DNA of 64,000 nucleotides, taken from assembly GCF_006386545.1 (NCBI RefSeq), contig NZ_SWAR01000003.1:62001-126000 (forward strand), read 5' to 3'. The first letter of the stretch is position 1, and every line of letters begins with the position of its first letter. The position numbers and the translations under genes were made by a program. Positions 27,216 to 34,778 of this stretch are shown here, in pieces. Under the pieces are notes generated by a model. That model was not told where the DNA came from. It saw only the letters and a list, made by a program, of their open reading frames with translations, and did not search any database. The stretch is from Methylibium rhizosphaerae. GTDB taxonomy: Bacteria; Pseudomonadota; Gammaproteobacteria; Burkholderiales; Burkholderiaceae_C.

Positions 27216-28154
27216 ATGGCCACCGCCTTCTACAGCCACCCCGATTGCCGCCTGCACGACATGGGTGCCGGCCATCCCGAATGCCCGCAGCGCCTCGACG
27301 CGATCGAGGACCACCTCATCGGCACCGGCCTCGACGTGGCGCTGCAGCGCTGCGACGCGCCGGAGGTCGACCTGTCCGACGTGGCGCTGGCGCACACGGG
27401 CGGCTACGTCGCCGAGCTGAAGGACTTCATGCTGCAGGTGCAGGAAGGCGGCCAGCCGCGCGCCCTCGACCCCGACACCATGGTCTGCCGGCACAGCTGG
27501 CGGGCCGCGGTGCGCGCCGCCGGCGCGGCGGTGGCGGCCACCGACGCGGTGATCGACGGCGAGGTGCACAACGCCTTCTGCGCAGTGCGCCCGCCGGGCC
27601 ACCACGCCACCCGCAGCGCGGCCATGGGCTTCTGCTTCTTCAACAACGTGGCCATCGCGGCGCGGCATGCGCTCGACGTGCGCGGCCTGAAGCGGGTGGC
27701 CATCGTCGACTTCGACGTGCATCACGGCAACGGCACCGAAGACATCATCGCGAACGATGACCGCGTGCTGATGGTGAGCTTCTTCCAGCATCCGCTGTAC
27801 CCCGGCTCCGGTGCTGTGCCCAAGGGCGAGAACATGATCAACCTGCCGATCCCGCCGTACACGCGCGGCATGGAGATCCGCGAGCTGATCGAGGCCATGT
27901 GGATGCCGCGGCTCGAAGCCTTCAAGCCGCAGATGATCTTCGTGTCGGCCGGCTTCGACGCGCACCGCGACGACGACCTGGGCCAGCTCGGCCTCGTCGA
28001 GGCCGACTACGAATGGATCACGCGCCGCATCGTCGACGTGGCCGAGCGCCATGCGAACGGCCGTGTCGTGTCCTGCCTGGAGGGCGGCTACAACCTGGGC
28101 GCTCTTGCGCGCAGCGTCGGCGCGCACCTGCGGGTGCTTGCCGGCGTGGCCTGA
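27216..28154 (+). CDS. histone deacetylase family (acetoin-utilisation/acetylpolyamine amidohydrolase-like) protein
   Basis: A 312-residue class II histone-deacetylase-like zinc hydrolase. Family features are all present: HPECPQRLDAIEDHL, CAVRPPGHHATRSAAMGFCFFN with the paired active-site histidines, the zinc ligands in IVDFDVHHGNGTEDI, the second Asp ligand in FVSAGFDAHRDDDLGQL, and the late CLEGGYNLGALARSV. Bacterial members deacetylate polyamines, acetylated proteins or other acyl-amides; the substrate cannot be named. The ATG at 27216 follows AAGGGAACGGC. It is divergent from the MoxR gene and followed 80 nt later by an MscS channel gene on the same strand. Confidence 0.93.
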   Translation: MATAFYSHPDCRLHDMGAGHPECPQRLDAIEDHLIGTGLDVALQRCDAPEVDLSDVALAHTGGYVAELKDFMLQVQEGGQPRALDPDTMVCRHSWRAAVRAAGAAVAATDAVIDGEVHNAFCAVRPPGHHATRSAAMGFCFFNNVAIAARHALDVRGLKRVAIVDFDVHHGNGTEDIIANDDRVLMVSFFQHPLYPGSGAVPKGENMINLPIPPYTRGMEIRELIEAMWMPRLEAFKPQMIFVSAGFDAHRDDDLGQLGLVEADYEWITRRIVDVAERHANGRVVSCLEGGYNLGALARSVGAHLRVLAGVA

Positions 28155-28234
28155 ACCCGGCGGCACCAACCCGCGCAAGAATCCGGCCGTTCGGCCTTCG
28201 GGGCGAACCGCCACGGCCTATTTTCGACATCAAC

Positions 28235-29521
28235 ATGGCAACACCCAGCGCAGACACTCCCCACCTGAGCCCGCAGGAGCTCAGCCGCCTGCTCGATTCG
28301 CTCACCCAGCCCACCGCCTTCATCGAACTCGCCGTGCTGGCCGGCTGCCTGGGCGCGGCCTGGGCCATCGTGCGCCTGCTGCGGGGGCCGAACCCCAAGC
28401 CGGGTTCGGTGTGGTTCGGCGAAGGGGTGGTCGGCGGCGTGCTGTTCCCGGTGCTGGCCTTCGTGCTCGCCTTCGTGGCCAGCCGCGTGCTGCATGGCGT
28501 GGTGCCGATCGCAGTGTTCCGGCTCGCCATGCCGATCCTGCTGTCGCTGATGGTTATCCGCCTCGTCGTGCGCGTGCTCACGGCGGCCTTCCCGGGCTCC
28601 AAGGTCATGCGGGTGGTCGAGCGCAGCGTGTCGTGGCTGGCATGGATCACCGTGGTGCTGTGGCTCACCGGCGTGCTGCCCCTGCTGATGGCCGAGCTCG
28701 ACGGCATCAGCTGGAAGATGGGGACCACCCGCATCTCGCTGCGCAATCTCATCGAGGGGTCGCTGAGCGCCATCGTCGTGCTGGTGGTGTCGCTGTGGAT
28801 CTCGGCCGCCATCGAGGCGCAACTGCTCAAGGGGGCCACCGACAACCTGTCGCTGCGCAAGATCGCGGCCAACGCCACCCGCGCGCTGCTGCTTTTCGTC
28901 GGCCTGCTGGTGGCGCTGTCGGCTGCCGGCATCGACCTCACGGCCCTGAGCGTGCTGGGCGGCGCGGTGGGTGTGGGGCTCGGCTTCGGCCTGCAGAAGC
29001 TCGCGTCCAACTACGTGAGCGGCTTCGTGATCCTGGCCGAGCGCTCGCTGCGCATCGGCGACCTGGTGAAGGTCGACAACTTCGAGGGACGCATCACCGA
29101 CATCAACACGCGCTACACCGTGGTGCGCGCGGCCAACGGCCGCGAGTCCATCGTGCCCAATGAGCTGCTCATCACCCAGCGCATCGAAAACGCCTCGCTG
29201 GCCGACTCGTCGCTGATGCTGTCGACCACTGTGCAGGTGGCCTACGGCACCGATGTGCCGGCCATCAGCCAGAAGCTCCTGGCCGAGATCGGCCGGGTGC
29301 CGCGTGTGATGCCCGATCCGGGGCCTTCGGTGCACCTCACCGCCTTTGCCGACAGCGGGCTGGAGCTCACCGTGTGGTTCTGGATCCGGGACCCGGAGAA
29401 CGGCCTGTCGAGCGCCCGCTCGGAGGTCAACCTGGCGATCCTGCGCACGCTCGAAGCGGAGGGGGTCGAGATTCCGTACCCCCAGCGTGTGCTTCGCAAT
29501 GTTTCAGCGCCGGCCGCTTGA
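28235..29521 (+). CDS. mechanosensitive ion channel (MscS family) protein
   Basis: A 428-residue membrane protein of the MscS family. Several N-terminal helices are followed by the pore-lining TM3 and beta domain, seen as VLGGAVGVGLGFGLQKLASN then SGFVILAERSLRIGDLVKVD and GRITDINTRYTVVRAANGRE, which match the MscS signature closely. The C-terminal alpha/beta domain (about residues 335-420) is complete. It is longer than E. coli MscS (286 residues) because of additional N-terminal membrane segments. It would release osmolytes on membrane tension. Start: ATG at 28235, 80 nt after the deacetylase-like gene. A 281-nt gap with possible operator sites follows. Confidence 0.92.
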   Translation: MATPSADTPHLSPQELSRLLDSLTQPTAFIELAVLAGCLGAAWAIVRLLRGPNPKPGSVWFGEGVVGGVLFPVLAFVLAFVASRVLHGVVPIAVFRLAMPILLSLMVIRLVVRVLTAAFPGSKVMRVVERSVSWLAWITVVLWLTGVLPLLMAELDGISWKMGTTRISLRNLIEGSLSAIVVLVVSLWISAAIEAQLLKGATDNLSLRKIAANATRALLLFVGLLVALSAAGIDLTALSVLGGAVGVGLGFGLQKLASNYVSGFVILAERSLRIGDLVKVDNFEGRITDINTRYTVVRAANGRESIVPNELLITQRIENASLADSSLMLSTTVQVAYGTDVPAISQKLLAEIGRVPRVMPDPGPSVHLTAFADSGLELTVWFWIRDPENGLSSARSEVNLAILRTLEAEGVEIPYPQRVLRNVSAPAA

Positions 29522-29524
29522 TTC

Positions 29525-29603
29525 AACTGGTATGCACCGGGGTGGCGCTGTCATTTCCGCTATGGCGAGGCGTGCGCCATTCGAGCGTGGATGCATACCA
29601 CTT
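29525..29603. promoter_or_regulatory. two similar palindromic sites upstream of the chitinolytic gene (GntR/HutC-type operator candidates)
   Basis: The 281-bp gap before the LPMO-chitinase gene contains AACTGGTATGCACCGG at 29525-29540 and, on the other strand, AAGTGGTATGCATCCAC at 29603-29587. They share the core TGGTATGCA and each approximates TGGT-N5/6-ACCA-like symmetry. This resembles the consensus of GntR/HutC-family regulators of N-acetylglucosamine metabolism (DasR, NagR/YvoA type). An additional TGGTACCA palindrome is at 29603-29610. No such regulator is in the window. The rest of the gap shows no gene; a GTGAGGACC Shine-Dalgarno region lies just before the next ATG. Confidence 0.45.
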
Positions 29604-29802
29604 GGTACCAGGAGTGTTGCAATAGGCTCCAACTCGTAACAAGTTGGGCGCCGCGCAAGCAAGCCCTCCGAACGCCCGTTCGCCCTCACTAGACTGCGCC
29701 CGCCTTCGGGGTGCCGTTGCCCGGAGCTTGGCGGCCCATGTCGGGTCGTCGCGGCCCGACACGCTGCGATGTGTCGAGAAGTCATTCAGTGAGGACCAAC
29801 CT

Positions 29803-31902
29803 ATGAAGCTGGGTCGTTTGACCGCCGTCTCGCTGGCGGCCTGGGGGGCATGTTCGGGGGCGTTCGCGCATGGCGCGATGGAATTCCCGGTCGATCGTGT
29901 GTACGGCTGCTTCCTCGAGGGGCCGGAGAACCCGCGCTCGGCCGCCTGCGTCACCGCCAGGAACATGGGCGGCACGCAGCCCTTCTACGACTGGAACGAG
30001 GTGAACCAGGGCCAGGCCAACGGCAACCACCAGGCGGTGGTCCGCGACGGCATGCTGTGCTCCGGCGGGCGCGACAAGTACGTCGGCTTCTCGCAGGCGC
30101 GCAGCGACTGGCCGGCCACCACCATCAACCCGGCGGCCAACGGCGGCATCCTCAACATGCGCTACCGGGCCACCGCCGCGCATTCGACGCGCTACTTCGA
30201 CGTCTACATGACGCGCAACGGGTGGAACCCAGGCGCTCCCATCGCCTGGAGCCAGCTCGACAAGATCGCCAGCATCCCGGGCGTGCCGCTCACCTCCGAC
30301 CGCAAGTACAACCTCAACGTGCGGGTGCCCGCCGACCGCAGCGGTCGCCACGTGATCTACATGGTGTGGCAGCGGGCCGACAGCCCCGAAGCCTTCTACT
30401 CGTGCAGCGACGTGATCGTGAGCGGCACCGGCACCACGCCGACGCCGGCTCCCACCCCTGCACCCACGCCGGCACCGACGCCGGCACCCACCCCGGCCCC
30501 GACGCCCGGGCCCACGCCGGCACCACAACCCGGCGCGCCCGCATGGCAGGAAGGCACGAGCTACTCCGTCGGCCAGCGCGTGACCTACGGCGGCAAGGTC
30601 TACGAATGCATCCAGGCGCACACCGCCTGGGTCGGGGCGGGCTGGACGCCTGCCACCACGCCCACACTGTGGAAGCTCGCCGCGGGCAACCCGTCGCCCA
30701 CGCCGGCCCCGACGCCCGCACCGACGCCTGCGCCCACGCCGGCACCAACACCTGCACCCACCCCGGCTCCCACCCCATCACCCGGCGGCACGCTCACCGA
30801 CCCGGCCGCGCTGAAGGCGGTGCAGAACCGGCGCGTCTACGTGGGCTACTACCCGAGCTGGAGCGACAGCTGGTTCAGCGCCGCCGGCAAGACGGCGAAC
30901 CAGGTGTTCCGCGAAAGCAAGTTCGCCCGCATCCCGGCCAACTACACCCATGTGATGGCGTCGTTCGCCCAGCCCGACTTCTCGTGGGCCGGGCTGGCCG
31001 CCAACAGCTGGTCGGGCACAGGCCTCAACTTCACCGCCACGCCGCAGGACATCAAGGCTGCGATCGACGTGCTGCACCAGCGCAACATCAAGGTGATCCT
31101 GGCGGTGGGCGGCGCGACCTACAACAACTGGGGCGCGCTGGCGGCCGAAGGTGCGGCCGGCGGCGGGCCGATCACCAATGCCTTGGCGCAGATCCAGCGC
31201 GACCTCGGCTTCGACGGGCTCGACAACGACTACGAGCTCGAGAGCATGGAGACGCTGGCCAACGTGACCAAGGCGCTGCGCAACGCGGTGAACCTCGCAG
31301 GCGGCGGCCGCACCCTGTCGCTGGCGGCCTGGTCCACCGGCGCCGACTGCACCGCAGCCACCGCGGCCGACCCGGCCTGCGCGGGCAACGTGTCGTACTG
31401 GGGCGGGGCGGCCGGTCGCGAGCGGCTGCTGAAGATGCGCTACCCGGCAGTGGCCAACATGTTCGACCTGGTCAACATCATGACCTACGACGCCCGCTTC
31501 GAGCACTATGACGGCGTGGTGGCCTACCACCAGTACCGCGCGCTGTTCCCCGCCCACACCATCGTCTCGGTCGGCCTGCAGCCTGCGCCGGAAGGCTGGG
31601 CCGGCGCGCAGCTGGTGGTCAACAACGCGGACGCCCAGTGCACCGGCTCGGTGATCCTGCTGGACCAGTACAACAACAACCTGAACCTGCCGTACTCGGT
31701 GGAGCGCTACACCGGCGCGGTGCTGGCGACCTCGCCGGTCGAGAACCCGCGTGACGGCGCGATGCTGTGGTCCATCCTGAAGCCGGCCAACGGCAGCTGC
31801 GGCAGCGCCGCGCTGGCCTCGCCCGGGGCCATCGGCCGGCGGGTGGCCAACTCGTTCGGCCTGACCGACGACCCGGCCCTGCAGTCGGCGGACTTCCGCT
31901 GA
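29803..31902 (+). CDS. secreted AA10 LPMO - CBM5/12 - GH18 chitinolytic protein
   Basis: A 699-residue three-module secreted protein. Residues 1-22 form a signal peptide ending AFA, leaving H23 as mature N-terminus. Residues 23 to about 206 are an AA10 lytic polysaccharide monooxygenase: the copper histidine brace is H23 and H127 (TAAHSTRYFDVYMTR), and the domain ends in AFYSCSDVIVSG. A Pro/Thr linker (about 209-245) leads to a CBM5/12 chitin-binding module (about 247-295, AWQEGTSYSVGQRVTYGGK). A second Pro/Thr linker precedes a GH18 domain (about 330-690) with the intact DxxDxDxE motif, D471 to E478, the latter being the proton donor. Also seen are AVGGATYNNW and NIMTYDARF. Predicted job: oxidative plus hydrolytic attack on crystalline chitin. 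Start: ATG at 29803. Confidence 0.93.
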   Translation: MKLGRLTAVSLAAWGACSGAFAHGAMEFPVDRVYGCFLEGPENPRSAACVTARNMGGTQPFYDWNEVNQGQANGNHQAVVRDGMLCSGGRDKYVGFSQARSDWPATTINPAANGGILNMRYRATAAHSTRYFDVYMTRNGWNPGAPIAWSQLDKIASIPGVPLTSDRKYNLNVRVPADRSGRHVIYMVWQRADSPEAFYSCSDVIVSGTGTTPTPAPTPAPTPAPTPAPTPAPTPGPTPAPQPGAPAWQEGTSYSVGQRVTYGGKVYECIQAHTAWVGAGWTPATTPTLWKLAAGNPSPTPAPTPAPTPAPTPAPTPAPTPAPTPSPGGTLTDPAALKAVQNRRVYVGYYPSWSDSWFSAAGKTANQVFRESKFARIPANYTHVMASFAQPDFSWAGLAANSWSGTGLNFTATPQDIKAAIDVLHQRNIKVILAVGGATYNNWGALAAEGAAGGGPITNALAQIQRDLGFDGLDNDYELESMETLANVTKALRNAVNLAGGGRTLSLAAWSTGADCTAATAADPACAGNVSYWGGAAGRERLLKMRYPAVANMFDLVNIMTYDARFEHYDGVVAYHQYRALFPAHTIVSVGLQPAPEGWAGAQLVVNNADAQCTGSVILLDQYNNNLNLPYSVERYTGAVLATSPVENPRDGAMLWSILKPANGSCGSAALASPGAIGRRVANSFGLTDDPALQSADFR
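30436..30528 (+). repeat. Pro-Thr linker repeat 1 in the chitinolytic gene
   Basis: In-frame short repeats encoding alternating PTPAP units separate the LPMO and CBM5/12 modules. The DNA varies at third codon positions (ccg/ccc/cct, acg/acc), so the repeat is old or held by selection at protein level, not a recent slippage expansion. Confidence 0.85.
30691..30783 (+). repeat. Pro-Thr linker repeat 2 in the chitinolytic gene
   Basis: A second PTPAP-type repeat of similar length joins the CBM5/12 module to the GH18 domain. Both tracts have the same unit and may have exchanged sequence by recombination. They are flexible linkers typical of multimodular polysaccharide-degrading enzymes. Confidence 0.85.
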
Positions 31903-31926
31903 TCGACGACGACGCGTTGGGAGCGC

Positions 31927-31952
31927 GAAGCCGGGGCGTGTGCCCCGGCTTC
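31927..31952. terminator. hairpin between convergent chitinase and fumarase genes
   Basis: GAAGCCGGGGC (31927-31937), loop GTGT, GCCCCGGCTTC (31942-31952): a perfect 11-bp stem in the 48-bp gap between convergent genes, touching the fumarase stop codon. There is no T-tract on either side, so it may act in both directions as a weak or Rho-assisted terminator. Confidence 0.6.
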
Positions 31953-33480
31953 AGGCCGCCACGAGCGGGATCTTGCCGATCTTCGCCTGCCACTCCTTCG
32001 GGCCGGTGACGTGGGCCGAGGTGCCGCCTGCGTCCACCGCCACCGTGACCGGCATGTCGGTCACGTCGAATTCGTAGATGGCTTCCATGCCGAGGTCTTC
32101 GAAGCCGACCACCTTGGCGCCCTTGATCGCCTTGGACACGAGATAGGCCGCGCCGCCCACCGCCATGAGGTAGGCGCTCTTGTGCTTCTTGATCGCCTCG
32201 ATGGCCACCGGGCCGCGCTCGGCCTTGCCGATCATCGCGATCAGGCCGGTGGCGCTGAGCATCATGTCGGTGAACTTGTCCATGCGGGTGGCGGTGGTGG
32301 GGCCGGCCGGTCCCATCACTTCGTCGCGCACCGGGTCCACCGGACCGACGTAGTAGATCACGCGGTTGGTGAAGTCCACCGGCAGCTTCTCGCCCTTGGC
32401 CAGCATGTCCTGGATGCGCTTGTGCGCGGCATCGCGGCCGGTGAGCATCTTGCCGTTGAGCAGCAGCGTGTCGCCGGGCTTCCAGCTCGCCACTTCCTCG
32501 CGCGTGAGCGTGTTGAGGTCGACGCGCTTGCTCTTGTTGTAGTCGGGCGCCCAGTGCACGTCGGGCCAGAGGTCGAGGCTGGGCGGCTCGAGGTAGGCCG
32601 GGCCCGAACCGTCGAGCACGAAGTGCGCATGGCGGGTGGCCGCGCAGTTCGGGATCATCGCCACCGGCTTGGATGCGGCATGCGTCGGGTAGGTCTTGAT
32701 CTTGATGTCGAGCACGGTGGTGAGGCCGCCCAGGCCCTGCGCGCCGATGCCCAGCGCGTTGACCTTCTCGTACAGCTCGATGCGCAGCTCCTCGAGCTTG
32801 TTCTGCGGGCCGCGCTGCAGAAGTTCGTACATGTCGATGTCTTCCATCAACGACTCCTTGGCCAGCAGCATCGCCTTCTCGGCGGTGCCGCCGATGCCGA
32901 TGCCCAGCATGCCCGGCGGGCACCAGCCGGCGCCCATGGTGGGCACCGTCTTGAGCACCCAGTCCACCAGGGAGTCGCTCGGGTTCATCATCACGAACTT
33001 GCTCTTGTTCTCGGAGCCGCCGCCCTTGGCGGCCACGGTCACGTCGACCGTGTTGCCCGGCACGACTTCCATGTGGATGACGGCGGGCGTGTTGTCCTTG
33101 GTGTTCTTGCGCAGGAAGTGCGGGTCGTCGAGCACCGAGGCGCGCAGCTTGTTGTCGGGGTTGAGGTAGCCCTGGCGCACGCCTTCGTTCACCGCGTCGG
33201 CGATGGAGCCGGCGAAGCCTTCCCACTTCACGTCCATGCCGATCTTCAGGAACACGTTGACGATGCCGGTGTCCTGGCAGATCGGGCGCTTGCCTTCGGC
33301 GCTCATCTTCGAGTTGGTGAGGATCTGCGCGATCGCGTCCTTGGCGGCGGCGCTTTCCTCGCGCTCGTAGGCGCGGGCCAGGTGGGCGATGTAGTCGGCG
33401 GGGTGGTAGTAGCTGATGTACTGCAGGGCAGCGGCAACGCTTTCCACCAGGTCGTTGTAGCGGATCGTCGTGGTCGTCAT
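31951..33480 (-). CDS. fumarate hydratase class I
   Basis: A 509-residue iron-sulfur fumarase interconverting fumarate and malate in the citric acid cycle. The candidate [4Fe-4S] cysteines are in RPICQDTGIVNVF, MGAGWCPPGMLG and MIPNCAATRHAHF. The C-terminal beta domain contains LPVDFTNRVIYYVGPVDPV and ends with the VAVDAGGTSAHVTGPKEW region. Length agrees with single-chain class I enzymes (FumA/FumB type). The ATG at 33480 gives MTTTTIRYNDLVES. It is divergent from nhaA (102 bp between starts) and convergent with the chitinolytic gene. Confidence 0.95.
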   Translation of the reverse strand: MTTTTIRYNDLVESVAAALQYISYYHPADYIAHLARAYEREESAAAKDAIAQILTNSKMSAEGKRPICQDTGIVNVFLKIGMDVKWEGFAGSIADAVNEGVRQGYLNPDNKLRASVLDDPHFLRKNTKDNTPAVIHMEVVPGNTVDVTVAAKGGGSENKSKFVMMNPSDSLVDWVLKTVPTMGAGWCPPGMLGIGIGGTAEKAMLLAKESLMEDIDMYELLQRGPQNKLEELRIELYEKVNALGIGAQGLGGLTTVLDIKIKTYPTHAASKPVAMIPNCAATRHAHFVLDGSGPAYLEPPSLDLWPDVHWAPDYNKSKRVDLNTLTREEVASWKPGDTLLLNGKMLTGRDAAHKRIQDMLAKGEKLPVDFTNRVIYYVGPVDPVRDEVMGPAGPTTATRMDKFTDMMLSATGLIAMIGKAERGPVAIEAIKKHKSAYLMAVGGAAYLVSKAIKGAKVVGFEDLGMEAIYEFDVTDMPVTVAVDAGGTSAHVTGPKEWQAKIGKIPLVAA

Positions 33481-33581
33481 GAGGAGGTTCTCGCAGCGGA
33501 CTCGTGGGGCTTGCCCTGTGTGTGCGAAGGCCGCACGCCGATCCGGGCAAGAATGCGATTTTAGTGAAGGGAGGCTGACGC

Positions 33582-34778
33582 ATGGCTGAGGGGTACCCAC
33601 ACAAACACCCGGACAGCGCCTTCATGCGCTTTTTCGCCAGCGAGTCCGCCGGCGGCATCGTGCTCGCCATGGCCGCGGTGCTGGCGCTGGTCGTGAGCAA
33701 TTCAACGCTCGGCGGCTGGTACCAGAGCTTCCTCACCTTCCCCGGCGAAGTGCGCATCGGCGCAGAAACGCTGGTGCTCGCCAAGCCGCTCATCCTGTGG
33801 GTCAACGACCTCTGGATGGCGGTGTTCTTCTTCCTCGTGGGCCTGGAGATCAAGCGCGAGTTCGTCGAGGGGGAGCTCGCCTCGCGTGCGCAGGCGGTGC
33901 TGCCGGCGGCGGCGGCGCTGGGCGGCATGGTGGTGCCGGCGCTCCTGTATGCGGCCATCAACGCCGGCGACCCGGTGGCCCTGCGCGGCTGGGCCATCCC
34001 GGCGGCGACCGACATCGCCTTCGCCATCGGCATCGTCATGCTGCTGGGCTCGCGCGTGCCGGCATCGCTGAAGGTGTTCCTCACCGCGGTAGCCATCATC
34101 GACGACCTGGGCGCCATCGTCGTGATCGCGCTGTTCTACACGCACCAGCTTTCGGGGACGATGCTGCTGGGCGCCGGCCTCGCCGGCCTGCTGCTGGCCG
34201 TGCTGAACCGGCAGAAGGTGATGCGGGCGGACCTTTACATCGTGGTGGGCCTGGTTATGTGGCTGTGCGTGCTGAAGTCGGGCGTGCATGCCACCCTGGC
34301 CGGCGTGGTCACGGCGCTGGCGATCCCGCTGCGCGACGAGCACGGCGACTCGCCGCTCGAGGCGCTCGAGCACGGCCTGCACCCGTGGGTCGCCTTCCTG
34401 GTGCTGCCCATGTTCGCATTCGCCAATGCCGGCGTGTCGCTGGCCGGCGTGTCGCTGCAGACGCTGCTGTCGCCGCTGCCGCTGGGCATTGCCGTCGGCC
34501 TGGTGGCCGGCAAGGCCATCGGCGTGTTCGGCACCTCGTGGCTGCTGGTGCGCCTTGGATGGGCTGCGCCACCCGGCGGCGCAAGCTGGATGCAGCTGTT
34601 CGGCGTGTGCGTGCTGTGCGGCATCGGCTTCACGATGAGCCTGTTCATCGGCGGCCTGGCGTTCGACGGGCAAGGCCCGCTGTACGAAACCCAGCTCAAG
34701 CTCGGCGTGCTGGGCGGCTCCATCGTGGCCGGCGTGCTCGGCACGATGATCCTGTGGCGCGGCAGGGGCAAGGCATGA
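33582..34778 (+). CDS. nhaA: Na+/H+ antiporter NhaA
   Basis: A 398-residue inner-membrane antiporter exporting Na+ in exchange for H+. The family signature is clear: SESAGGIVLAMAAVLALVVSNS at the start, LWVNDLWMAVFFFLVGLEIKREFVEG, ATDIAFAIGIVMLLGSRVP, and the paired active-site aspartates in AIIDDLGAIVVIALFYT. The late segment CGIGFTMSLFIGGLAF includes the unwound-helix motif. The ATG at 33582 begins MAEGYPHKHPDSAFMRFFAS. Its stop overlaps the ATG of the following CoA-transferase gene (ATGA at 34775-34778), an unexpected translational coupling. Confidence 0.96.
   Translation: MAEGYPHKHPDSAFMRFFASESAGGIVLAMAAVLALVVSNSTLGGWYQSFLTFPGEVRIGAETLVLAKPLILWVNDLWMAVFFFLVGLEIKREFVEGELASRAQAVLPAAAALGGMVVPALLYAAINAGDPVALRGWAIPAATDIAFAIGIVMLLGSRVPASLKVFLTAVAIIDDLGAIVVIALFYTHQLSGTMLLGAGLAGLLLAVLNRQKVMRADLYIVVGLVMWLCVLKSGVHATLAGVVTALAIPLRDEHGDSPLEALEHGLHPWVAFLVLPMFAFANAGVSLAGVSLQTLLSPLPLGIAVGLVAGKAIGVFGTSWLLVRLGWAAPPGGASWMQLFGVCVLCGIGFTMSLFIGGLAFDGQGPLYETQLKLGVLGGSIVAGVLGTMILWRGRGKA

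Noticed and set aside
29522-29802. Search for a small gene in the 281-bp gap before the chitinolytic gene
   Set aside because: Short frames here lack start context and coding character; only the palindromic sites stood out.
30436-30783. Regularly repeated short sequences that might be taken for a CRISPR array or tandem minisatellite
   Set aside because: They are in-frame Pro-Thr linkers of a secreted multimodular enzyme, with no spacer structure and third-position variation.
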